A stretch of DNA of 64,000 bases from Sphingosinicella humi (GTDB lineage Bacteria; Pseudomonadota; Alphaproteobacteria; Sphingomonadales; Sphingomonadaceae): assembly GCF_003129465.1 (NCBI RefSeq), contig NZ_QFFF01000001.1, positions 1,907,501 through 1,971,500 on the forward strand, written 5' to 3'. The notes beneath the pieces were generated by a model. The model did no database searches, was not told where the DNA came from, and saw nothing but the letters and a program-made list of their open reading frames with translations. Within the stretch, counting starts at the first letter, position 1. Each line of letters begins with the position of its first letter. A program made the position numbers and the translations under genes. Positions 9,924 through 16,139 of this stretch are shown in pieces.

Positions 9924-10622
9924 ATGATCGACATTCGACCCTTCGACACGCTCGGCCATGCCGACCATGGCTGGCTCAATGCGCGTCATCATTTCTCTTT
10001 CGCCAACTATTATGATCCCGGCCGCATGGGCTGGGGCGCGATCCGGGTGTGGAACGACGACGAGATCGCCGCCCGCTCGGGCTTTCCGCCGCACCCGCAT
10101 GCCGACATGGAGATCATCACGTACGTCCGCACGGGCGCGATCACCCACCAGGATTCGATGGGCAATCAGGGCCGCACGGCCGCGGGCGACATTCAGGTGA
10201 TGAGCGCCGGCACCGGCGTCCGTCATGCCGAATATAATCTTGAGGACGAGACCACGACCTTGTTCCAGATCTGGGTGCTGACGGACAAGCCGGGCACGGA
10301 GCCGAGCTGGGGCGCCAAGCAATTCCCCAAGGACGACCGGGCAGGGAGCTTCGTCACCCTCGCCAGCGGCTTTGCCGACGATGCGGATGCGCTCAGGATC
10401 AACGCCGCCGCGCGGGTCATGGGCGCGACGCTGAGAGCGGGCGAGACGGCGGAACTCAGCCTCGATCTTCAGCGCCACGTCTATCTCGTCCCGGTCACCG
10501 GCCGGATCGAGGTGAACGGAGTCGCGACCGCCCCGCGCGATGGCGTCGCCGTCACCGGCGAGGAGCGGCTGATCATCGCAGCCCTCGATGATACGGAGAT
10601 CGTGCTGGTCGACGCTCGCTGA
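9924..10622 (+). CDS. Pirin family protein
   Basis: A 232-residue bicupin. The N-terminal cupin shows FSFANYYDP and HPHADMEIITYV, including the metal-ligand histidines typical of pirins; the second half (ARVMGATLRAGET onward) is the C-terminal cupin. Bacterial pirins bind iron and some act as quercetinases or redox-responsive cofactors. ATG 9924 is preceded by AAGGAG with 6 bp spacing; the ATG at 9918 directly abuts that site and is less likely. The azoR-pirin order suggests a shared role in quinone or flavonoid detoxification, which is inference from context. Confidence 0.9.
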   Translation: MIDIRPFDTLGHADHGWLNARHHFSFANYYDPGRMGWGAIRVWNDDEIAARSGFPPHPHADMEIITYVRTGAITHQDSMGNQGRTAAGDIQVMSAGTGVRHAEYNLEDETTTLFQIWVLTDKPGTEPSWGAKQFPKDDRAGSFVTLASGFADDADALRINAAARVMGATLRAGETAELSLDLQRHVYLVPVTGRIEVNGVATAPRDGVAVTGEERLIIAALDDTEIVLVDAR

Positions 10623-10626
10623 TCCG

Positions 10627-10664
10627 CCGAGGCGGCCGATCCCTCACGGGGTCGGCCGCCTCGG
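10627..10664 (+). terminator. Long GC hairpin after pirin gene
   Basis: A perfect 13-bp stem (10627-10639 with 10652-10664) whose inner bases can also pair. There is no U run, so it may act as a factor-dependent terminator or insulator between pirin and the stress-type promoter at 10686. Confidence 0.5.
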
Positions 10665-10685
10665 TCCGCTCTGCACGGGTTCATG

Positions 10686-10711
10686 GGAACAGGGCCGTGG
10701 TGCCTGCCGTT
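10686..10711 (+). promoter_or_regulatory. EcfG-type (general stress response) promoter for the lipoprotein gene
   Basis: GGAAC at 10686-10690, 17 bp spacer, CGTT at 10708-10711. This is the exact consensus reported for the alphaproteobacterial general-stress sigma factor EcfG (GGAAC-N16/17-CGTT). It predicts transcription starting near 10718, about 15 nt before ATG 10734. Confidence 0.75.
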
Positions 10712-10733
10712 TGAAGACCGGAAGGAGAGCGGA

Positions 10734-11288
10734 ATGAGGTCCATCACGATCATTGGCGCGGCGGCAGCGCTTGTTTCCTGTTCTGGCGAGGCGCCCGAGA
10801 TCAATAGTCAACCGGCCGAGCAGCCGGACATACCGCAGGCCTCGGGGCCGCCGGTGCCGGACCAGGAGCCGGCGCCTGCCGCTCCGGCCCCTGCGCCCGC
10901 CATGGCCTGGGAAAGCGTCGCCGGCGGGGGCGGCACAATGCTCCGGCTGACCGGTAAGGACGGGAATGTGAGGATGAGCATCGCCTGCATGGGCGATCCG
11001 CCCCGCCTGGTGGTCAACGTGCCCGAATTCCGGCCGGTGATGAGCGAGGACCGCTTCGCGCTCGGACTTGGATCAGAGCCGGTGACGCTCGTCGCCAATC
11101 CCTATGAGCACGAGGCAAAGCCGGGCGTGACGGGCGAGGGAGCTGTTCCCGACAATCTCTCGGCCTTCGTCGACGCGGCCGACGAGGTGCGAGCCCTGTA
11201 CGGGGCGCAGCAGACCGGGCCTTACCCGGCGCCCTCGCGCGAGCTGAAACAGCTTCTGGTCGAAGCGTGCGAAGGCGCGGCGGACTAG
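10734..11288 (+). CDS. Small lipoprotein, unknown function, under a stress-type promoter
   Basis: A 184-residue protein starting MRSITIIGAAAALVSCSG, with a lipobox ending at Cys16. A Pro/Ala-rich linker follows to about residue 60, then a compact domain with GGTMLRLTGKDGNVRMSIAC. It is probably anchored in the envelope. GGAG lies 6 bp before the ATG. An exact EcfG-type promoter 23 bp upstream indicates induction by general stress. I recognise no family. The last codons overlap the -35 element of the next stress promoter (11288). Confidence 0.8.
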   Translation: MRSITIIGAAAALVSCSGEAPEINSQPAEQPDIPQASGPPVPDQEPAPAAPAPAPAMAWESVAGGGGTMLRLTGKDGNVRMSIACMGDPPRLVVNVPEFRPVMSEDRFALGLGSEPVTLVANPYEHEAKPGVTGEGAVPDNLSAFVDAADEVRALYGAQQTGPYPAPSRELKQLLVEACEGAAD

Positions 11289-11312
11289 GAACGCAGGCGG
11301 TTGCCGTTCGTT
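11288..11312 (+). promoter_or_regulatory. EcfG-type promoter, predicted start at or next to ATG 11321
   Basis: GGAAC at 11288-11292, 16 bp spacer, CGTT at 11309-11312: exact EcfG consensus. Its -35 begins on the last base of the preceding lipoprotein gene. Transcription should start about 6-9 nt after CGTT, that is at or just before ATG 11321, so the transcript may be leaderless. Confidence 0.75.
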
Positions 11313-11320
11313 CTTACCCT

Positions 11321-11476
11321 ATGATCACCGCAGAAAATCAGCAGGGCCGCGCGCGCGGCCTTTATGACGAGCAGCTCCAGCGCCAGAAGCAGGAGAAGCT
11401 GCTCTTCCGCCACCCCCGTGCCCGTGAAGCCGCGACGCCTGCGATGGCGCCCGCCGGCGGGCTGCCCCGGGCCTGA
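11321..11476 (+). CDS. Short hydrophilic ORF (51 residues), possibly leaderless, or an sRNA of the stress island
   Basis: ATG 11321 opens a 51-residue frame (MITAENQQGRARGLYDEQLQ and on) rich in Gln, Arg and Ala, with no membrane segment or signal. There is no room for a ribosome site because an exact EcfG-type promoter ends 8 bp upstream. A strong hairpin terminator follows at 11478. The promoter and terminator define a transcript of about 185 nt, so the product could be a leaderless small protein, a small RNA, or both. No family recognised. Confidence 0.5.
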   Translation: MITAENQQGRARGLYDEQLQRQKQEKLLFRHPRAREAATPAMAPAGGLPRA

Positions 11477-11477
11477 A

Positions 11478-11503
11478 GAGGCGCGCCCGCGCGGGCGCGC
11501 CTC
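11478..11503. terminator. Perfect 13-bp inverted repeat between convergent units
   Basis: 11478-11490 is the exact reverse complement of 11491-11503, so it folds as an 11-bp GC stem with a 4-nt loop. It separates the plus-strand short ORF from the convergent DUF2383 gene and can serve both. There is no clear U tract. Confidence 0.6.
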
Positions 11504-11517
11504 TCCCATGACTGCTA

Positions 11518-11976
11518 TCAGCCGGCGGAGGTCACCCCCGCATGGGCCGCGCGCCACTCGTCGTGACCCGCACGGATCGATGAATAGCATTGGGTGATGA
11601 CGCTGCGCGTCTCCGGCGAGAGCTGATCGTCTCTCAAGGCCGTCTCCCATTTCTCGTTGAGATAGGTCTCGCCATGGTCGACCTCGGCGATCACCGACGC
11701 GTCGTCGCTGCCCGTGACCTTGTCGCGAAGCGTCAAGAAGGCGCGGTGGGCGGCGGCGAGGATGCTGCCGTCGTCCTGGGGATCGCCGCCCAGGCGCCGC
11801 ACCTCATCGCGGAGCTTGCCGACGATCTGCTCGCGCTCCGTCACCCGCCCTCGGAAGGCAGCGGCGAAGCGGCTGTTGGTGGCCTCCTCGGCCGCGCGGC
11901 GATAGCCGTCGATACTGTCGACGGTGGTCTCGATCAGGCCGTTCAAGACGCGGATATCGTGGCTCTTTTCGAACAT
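11518..11976 (-). CDS. PA2169-type (DUF2383) four-helix-bundle protein
   Basis: A 152-residue helical protein (MFEKSHDIRVLNGLIETTVD...). It matches the DUF2383/PA2169 ferritin-like four-helix-bundle family in length and in the pattern EVDHGETYLNEKWE and AGHDEW near the C-terminus. ATG 11976 follows GGAGAAGG on the minus strand; upstream in-frame codons are not supported. The biochemical function of the family is unsettled; members are commonly stress associated. It is the only minus-strand gene in the 10.7-14.0 kb stress island, and I find no GGAAC promoter in its own upstream region. Confidence 0.85.
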   Translation of the reverse strand: MFEKSHDIRVLNGLIETTVDSIDGYRRAAEEATNSRFAAAFRGRVTEREQIVGKLRDEVRRLGGDPQDDGSILAAAHRAFLTLRDKVTGSDDASVIAEVDHGETYLNEKWETALRDDQLSPETRSVITQCYSSIRAGHDEWRAAHAGVTSAG

Positions 11977-12039
11977 TTCCTTCTCCTGCTGGGGGTTGCG
12001 CGACACCAACGCACTTGCCGCGAGAAAGGTGCGCGCCCC

Positions 12040-12064
12040 GGAACGGCGGCATGGACAGGGCGTT
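12040..12064 (+). promoter_or_regulatory. EcfG-type promoter for two small hydrophilic genes
   Basis: GGAAC at 12040-12044, 16 bp spacer, CGTT at 12061-12064: exact consensus. The first start codon is ATG 12092, leaving room for a short leader with GAGAGG at 12081-12086. Confidence 0.75.
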
Positions 12065-12091
12065 TCAAGGAGACGACATGGAGAGGCGGCG

Positions 12092-12331
12092 ATGACCGAT
12101 CGAGAGACCAATCAGGACAAGCAGAGCGAGCGGGGACGACGCGCCTCCTTCGATCCCAAATCGGGCGAGGTCCATGGCAGCGGATCGGGCGCTGGCGGCG
12201 GCGGCAATCCTCGCGAGGATTATGACGACGATTCCATGGGTGGCGGCGGCGCCGAGCCGCAGGGCGGTCCGCGGGCGATCGACAAGGCCGTCCGCAAGCC
12301 CGAGGACCGCCATCAGGGCGACGCGGCGTGA
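12092..12331 (+). CDS. Small hydrophilic protein (79 residues), stress-island member
   Basis: MTDRETNQDKQSERGRRASF begins a 79-residue protein with a Gly-rich centre and an acidic patch (REDYDDDSMGGGG). It has no Cys and very few hydrophobic residues, so it is likely disordered, like hydrophilins linked to desiccation and osmotic stress. GAGAGG is 5 bp before ATG 12092. An exact EcfG-type promoter lies 28 bp upstream. Its TGA overlaps the GTG start of the next gene, so the two are probably translationally coupled. Function unknown. Confidence 0.7.
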   Translation: MTDRETNQDKQSERGRRASFDPKSGEVHGSGSGAGGGGNPREDYDDDSMGGGGAEPQGGPRAIDKAVRKPEDRHQGDAA

Positions 12332-12543
12332 CCGGCGGCAAGAAGCGTCACCCGCTGCCCGCCAGCGATGAAGCGCGGCACGGCGAGATTCCTGAACCGC
12401 TGGAACGTGAGAAGGGCACCGGCGACGACGACTCTGCCGTGGTACAGCCGGGCGAAGAGGCGGTAGACCCGGATGGGAAGCTTTACCGCTACGAGGATCT
12501 CGGCCGAGGCCCGGCGGGTTCGCGCCGTGCGGCGCATCTATAG
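12328..12543 (+). CDS. Small hydrophilic protein (71 residues), coupled to the gene before it
   Basis: It starts at GTG 12328, which overlaps the preceding stop in a GTGA arrangement. The sequence is MTGGKKRHPLPASDEARHGE, then EKGTGDDDSAVVQPGEEAVD. It is charged and has no membrane segment. The coupling and the upstream EcfG-type promoter place it in the same stress operon. The annotation depends on the overlap and on continued coding-like base use; no family is recognised. Confidence 0.5.
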   Translation: MTGGKKRHPLPASDEARHGEIPEPLEREKGTGDDDSAVVQPGEEAVDPDGKLYRYEDLGRGPAGSRRAAHL

Positions 12544-12617
12544 AACCCTTCGGCGCGCTCTCGGCGGAAAAGATCAGGTTTTCAGTAGCTTCCACAAATG
12601 GTGGCGCGGCAGGCGCA

Positions 12618-12643
12618 GGAACGAGGGCGGTCCGGGGGGCGTT
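12618..12643 (+). promoter_or_regulatory. EcfG-type promoter for the Gln/Gly-rich protein
   Basis: GGAAC at 12618-12622, 17 bp spacer, CGTT at 12640-12643: exact consensus. It lies 29 bp before ATG 12673, with the strong ribosome site GAGGAGG at 12661-12667 in between. Confidence 0.75.
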
Positions 12644-12672
12644 GATTGATCCTCTCAGTTGAGGAGGATGCA

Positions 12673-13263
12673 ATGGTACATCGGAAAGACACGGACAAGC
12701 AGCATGGCCTTCGCGGCAGCGACCTGCAGCAATCGCAGCAGGGCGGCCGGACGGGCGAACCCGGCGGCGACGTCCATCGCGGGCAGCAGCAGGCGGCACA
12801 AGGCGGCACCGGTGGCCGGCAGATGGGCGGCGGCGCTTCGGCGAGCGACATGGGTCAAGGCGGCGGCAGCAGCGGCTCCGCCGGCTATGGCGACATGCAG
12901 AACCAGCAAAACATGCAAGGTCAGCAAGGGCAGGGCATGCGGTCCGGCCAAGGCCAGGATCGCGGCGAAGCCATTGACGAGCAGCAGGGTGGCGGCCGCG
13001 ACGAGTCGAGCATAAGCGGCGGCAGCGAATGGGATCAGCAGCAGGCGACCGGCCAGCGCGAGCGCCAGATGGGAAGCACCGGTGGCGGCGGCATGGACCC
13101 GAGCCAGGGCGGCCGTCATAGCGGTACCAGCGAATGGGACCAGCAGCAGGGCCAGGGCAGCAAGCAGCGCCAGCAGGGCGGCGGCAGCGTCGACTTCAAG
13201 CAGGACCAGAAGCGTCATCAAGATCGTGGGCAGGGCGACATCGATTTCGAAAGCGATCTTTGA
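12673..13263 (+). CDS. Gln/Gly-rich, probably disordered protein (196 residues), stress-island member
   Basis: The protein begins MVHRKDTDKQHGLRGSDLQQ and is then almost entirely Gly, Gln, Ser, Asp and Arg, with runs such as NQQNMQGQQGQG. The motif S-x-SEWDQQQ occurs twice (about residues 117 and 152), so there is an internal repeat. It has no Cys, no signal peptide and hardly any aliphatic residues. GAGGAGG precedes ATG 12673 by 5 bp and an exact EcfG-type promoter lies just upstream. The composition suggests a desiccation-type hydrophilin or a condensate-forming protein, which is inference. A 42-residue Gln-rich protein at 61778-61906 has similar composition. Confidence 0.75.
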   Translation: MVHRKDTDKQHGLRGSDLQQSQQGGRTGEPGGDVHRGQQQAAQGGTGGRQMGGGASASDMGQGGGSSGSAGYGDMQNQQNMQGQQGQGMRSGQGQDRGEAIDEQQGGGRDESSISGGSEWDQQQATGQRERQMGSTGGGGMDPSQGGRHSGTSEWDQQQGQGSKQRQQGGGSVDFKQDQKRHQDRGQGDIDFESDL

Positions 13264-13291
13264 ACCGCCTGAAATTGACGCTGGTTAAATG

Positions 13292-13324
13292 GGGCCGTTC
13301 CTTCGGGAGCGGCCCTCCTTTTTT
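13292..13324 (+). terminator. Intrinsic terminator of the Gln/Gly-rich gene
   Basis: A 10-bp GC stem (13292-13301 with 13306-13315) with a TTCG tetraloop is followed by CTCC and six T. The T run ends exactly where the next EcfG-type -35 (GGAAC, 13325) begins, so one unit ends and the next begins with no spare bases. Confidence 0.85.
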
Positions 13325-13349
13325 GGAACTGTTCGTCGTCCCGCTCGTC
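13325..13349 (+). promoter_or_regulatory. EcfG-type promoter variant for the Lys/Ala-rich protein
   Basis: GGAAC at 13325-13329, 16 bp spacer, CGTC at 13346-13349. The -10 differs from CGTT by one base, as in the site at 35277. Start codon ATG 13386 follows 36 bp later. Confidence 0.55.
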
Positions 13350-13385
13350 TGTTACGCAACAGTTATAACATGCTGGAGACGGCCA

Positions 13386-14006
13386 ATGGCGAAGACGAAA
13401 TCAACGACGGGCAAGTCGGGGGGTAAGAAGTCGACCAAGTCCGGTTCGACCGCATCGGCGCGGATCAACGAGGCCCTGCGCGAAGCCGGGCAGAGAGCGG
13501 CCGAGTTGGCGCAGAATCCTGTGGCGCGCGGCATGCTGGCCGCGGGCCTGGTCACCGCCGCGGCCGCGCTTACCTCGAGCAAGAAGGTGCGCGACAGCGT
13601 GAAGGAGGCGGGCCGTGACGCGGCCGACAACGCCGAAGCCGCGGCCGATAATGCGAGCAAGGTCGGCGCCGCGATCATCACCGCCGCAACGGACGCCGTG
13701 CGCAAGTTCATGGCAGCTGGCGGCGGCGATACCACCGGCGGCGGGACCAAGGTCGCTTCGACGACGAAGAAAAGCAGCAGCACGGCGAAGGCCAGGACGA
13801 GCAAGGCGAAAAGCGGCGGCACGAAGAAAACCGGCGCGGCCAAGACATCGACCGCCAAGTCGGGCGCGCCGACTAAAACCGCTTCCGCCCGGAAGGCGAA
13901 ATCCGCCGCCGCGAGCAAGCCCAAGTCGACCACGGCGAGACGCGCCTCGGCCAAGGGGGGCGCCAAGAAGAGCGCTGGAACCGGAAGCGAGGGCGGCGGC
14001 CGCTAA
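13386..14006 (+). CDS. Lys/Ala-rich protein with hydrophobic helix and histone-H1-like tail
   Basis: A 206-residue protein: a basic N-terminus (MAKTKSTTGKSGGKK), a helical Ala-rich middle with PVARGMLAAGLVTAAAALTSSKKVRDS (about 48-75), and a long Lys/Ala/Thr/Ser tail from about 120 that resembles bacterial histone-H1-like proteins. GGAGA precedes ATG 13386. The middle segment is shared with the product at 62033-62380 (AAGLLAAAAALT...KLRDA), so the two are paralogues differing in tail length. A nucleoid or envelope-associated stress role is possible; the tail suggests nucleic-acid binding. A near-consensus EcfG-type promoter lies upstream and a terminator follows. Confidence 0.75.
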   Translation: MAKTKSTTGKSGGKKSTKSGSTASARINEALREAGQRAAELAQNPVARGMLAAGLVTAAAALTSSKKVRDSVKEAGRDAADNAEAAADNASKVGAAIITAATDAVRKFMAAGGGDTTGGGTKVASTTKKSSSTAKARTSKAKSGGTKKTGAAKTSTAKSGAPTKTASARKAKSAAASKPKSTTARRASAKGGAKKSAGTGSEGGGR

Positions 14007-14033
14007 GTCCGCCCGAGCCTTTGGAATAGCATG

Positions 14034-14065
14034 AGGCGGGGCGCCCGGTCGGCGCCCCGCCTTTT
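14034..14065. terminator. Bidirectional terminator between convergent genes
   Basis: A 12-bp GC stem (14034-14045 with 14051-14062), a 5-nt loop, then TTTT on the plus strand. It separates the Lys/Ala-rich gene from the convergent glycine-zipper gene. Confidence 0.8.
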
Positions 14066-14072
14066 CCTTAGC

Positions 14073-14381
14073 TTAGCGGCAGTAACGGCCACGGCCGCTG
14101 TTGCGGTCGATGTGGCGGCCGAGCAGGGCGCCGGCGGCGGCGCCGACAATGGTGCCGGTGGCACGATCGCGGCCGCCGTCGATCTCGCGACCGATCAGGG
14201 CGCCGGCCGCGCCGCCGACCAGCAGGCCGACCGTGCCGTCCTTCTTGCGGCAATAATAGCGGCCATCGTCGCCACGCCAGGACTTGCCCTTGTAATAGCC
14301 GTCCTTGGCCATGGCGGGCGCCGGCAGCGCCATGGGAACGGCCATGGTGGCAGCGGCGACGGCGAGAGCGATGTTACGCAT
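14073..14381 (-). CDS. Glycine-zipper 2TM-type exported protein
   Basis: A 102-residue protein with a signal peptide ending in AMAKD, a YYCRKKDG segment, and a glycine-zipper repeat (VGLLVGGAAGALIGREID, then TIVGAAAGALLGRHID). Such proteins (OmpA/Rick_17kDa-like) sit in the envelope and are often stress linked. The two Cys residues could form a disulfide. It lies at the end of the stress island but I see no GGAAC element upstream on its strand. Promoter elements presumably lie in 14382-14610, which holds no other gene I can support. Confidence 0.85.
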   Translation of the reverse strand: MRNIALAVAAATMAVPMALPAPAMAKDGYYKGKSWRGDDGRYYCRKKDGTVGLLVGGAAGALIGREIDGGRDRATGTIVGAAAGALLGRHIDRNSGRGRYCR

Positions 14382-14610
14382 GACTTCTTCCCTTCACTGA
14401 TTACTCGTACGGAACAACGCGGGCCTTGTCGCAGCGGTTTCATTAACCACACACAACGAGGCGAACCGTTTGCGACCAATGGGGATATTGCTGGTTTGCC
14501 CCCTGCCACTGTGGCGTCGAAAACACAGCATCATTGGGCGCCAAGCGAAAGAATCCGAACTGGGACGGCGGAATCGCCGCTCGCGTCTCCTTCGCGACGA
14601 CGCCGAACCG

Positions 14611-15039
14611 CTAAGCGTTCAGTCGGTGCTCGAGCGTGATCTCGGCATTGAGGAGCTTCGAGATCGGACAGCCGGCCTTGGCGCCCTCGGCGAGGGCTGC
14701 GAAGCGATCTTCATCGATGCCGTCAACGCGGGCGTCGACGCTGAGGTCGGAGCGGCTGACCTTGAAGCCCTCGCCCTCCTTCTCGAGCTTGACCTTGGCG
14801 GTCGTCTCCAGGGTGCCGTCGGTGAAGCCCTCCTTCGCCAGCGCGAAGGACAGGGCCATGGTGAAGCAGGCGGCGTGCGCCGCCGCGATCAGCTCTTCCG
14901 GATTGGTGCCGGGGGCGTCTTCGAACCGGGTGCCGAAGCCGTAGGGCTGCTCGGCAAGAACGCCCGACTGGGTCGAAACCTGGCCGCGGCCGTCCTTGCC
15001 GAAGCCTTCGTAACGCGCCGAAGCGGTGCGGTTAATCAT
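14611..15039 (-). CDS. OsmC family peroxiredoxin
   Basis: A 142-residue OsmC/Ohr-fold protein. It starts MINRTASARYEGFGKDGRGQ; the two redox cysteines appear in AAHAACFTMALS and AKAGCPISKLL. OsmC proteins reduce organic hydroperoxides in the cytoplasm. ATG 15039 has AGGAGG at 6 bp; the ATG one codon earlier (15042) is only 3 bp from it. The family is commonly under general stress control, in keeping with the neighbouring island, but I find no consensus stress promoter directly upstream, and it may be read through from the unknown gene at 15092. Confidence 0.92.
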   Translation of the reverse strand: MINRTASARYEGFGKDGRGQVSTQSGVLAEQPYGFGTRFEDAPGTNPEELIAAAHAACFTMALSFALAKEGFTDGTLETTAKVKLEKEGEGFKVSRSDLSVDARVDGIDEDRFAALAEGAKAGCPISKLLNAEITLEHRLNA

Positions 15040-15091
15040 CATGGCCCTCCTGCTGGTCGGGAGGGTAACGGCCGAAGCCGAGCTTCGATCC

Positions 15092-15640
15092 TCAGCCCGC
15101 GACTGTGACGTCGACCTTCTCGACCCATTCGGGATAGAAGACCGGCTCGCGGTTCGACCAGCCCGGAGCCGTCGCCGCGGCCTCGCTGATCGACTGGAGC
15201 AGCACCCGCCGCTTCTCGGGATGGAGGTGCGGGAGCGCCGCCGCCGCGCAGAAGGCGCCCGGCAGCCACGGCCGCACCGCCGCGCCGATCAGCCGCTCGT
15301 AGAGAAAGCGGTAGGAGGCGAAGTCGGGAAGCCGGTCCTGGCTGAGGTCGAAGGCGGTCATGGTGACGAGCGGCGCCATCAGCGGCTCCATCACGTCGAG
15401 GCCGCTGTCGTCCGGCACATAATTGCGGATATGGTCGAGCCGCTGATAGATGCGGGCCTGGGCACGGATGCTGGCGGCCTCGGCGACGTCGCGCGACCAG
15501 CGCTTGATCGCGTCACGGCGGCCGAGCCCCACGTCGAGCGAGCGCCGGATGTAGCGCTGCGTGCCCTTCGAGAAGCTCGCGAATTCCTTCATTTCAGCCA
15601 GAGTCAGCGCGCCGTCGGCGGGCCTGGTCTGCGTACCCAT
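15092..15640 (-). CDS. Hypothetical protein, 182 residues
   Basis: A helical-looking soluble protein (MGTQTRPADGALTLAEMKEF, then RYIRRSLDVGLGRRDAIKRW) with no signal, membrane segment or Cys pair. It has normal coding base use and an aromatic-rich C-terminus (WSNREPVFYPEWVEKV). It lies 52 bp upstream of osmC on the same strand and may be co-transcribed. I do not recognise the family. GGAG lies close before the ATG. Confidence 0.7.
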   Translation of the reverse strand: MGTQTRPADGALTLAEMKEFASFSKGTQRYIRRSLDVGLGRRDAIKRWSRDVAEAASIRAQARIYQRLDHIRNYVPDDSGLDVMEPLMAPLVTMTAFDLSQDRLPDFASYRFLYERLIGAAVRPWLPGAFCAAAALPHLHPEKRRVLLQSISEAAATAPGWSNREPVFYPEWVEKVDVTVAG

Positions 15641-16139
15641 GATCCCACTCCTTTTGCCCTGCGGGGGATCATGCGCCGAAATCGGTTACGCGACGCTTAA
15701 TCAGTTCCCCGGCTCCCGTTAAGGATTGAATCAGAGAAGGTTGGGCGCTGCAATTGGTAATCGCCGCAGATGGGATTGCGAATCCACAGTGTCACATCGC
15801 GGCAACATGGGCCCGCGCCGGCCGACGGATTTCGGCGCGTCCCAACTCTGCGGCAAAGTTTTCCACAATTTTGCGACGAACGTGCAGGCGGCGGCGCGCC
15901 GCACCGACAAAGATTATCGCGTCATGAAAAGCTGCTATAAGCCTTGCTTGACCTGTGGGGCTATGGCGATGGCGCATCGAATCAAGGACGCGGCCGAAAA
16001 TGGCGTTCAGCCTTCGAGCAACACATCGGCGGCCGCGGCCGGTCTGAGGCCGCGTTCTTTTTCGACAAATGACGGTGCGTCTTCTGCGAACGACCTGATC
16101 GGCAACGGCGTTTTCGGGTCGACTGCGTTATTAGGCGGC
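15641..16139. other. About 500-bp region upstream of the LytS-type kinase; no separate gene supported
   Basis: The kinase reading frame stays open back to 15726 (with ATGs at 15963 and 15969), so part of this segment could be coding if the kinase starts earlier. Base use in 15726-15960 is less coding-like and the translated stretch lacks any domain. Several GANTC sites (for example in TCGAATCAAGG near 15977) and an AT-richer stretch suggest a promoter region. Confidence 0.4.

Noticed and set aside
14411-14439. GGAAC followed by CGGTT as a further stress promoter
   Set aside because: The spacer is 19 bp and the orientation points away from any gene on that strand.
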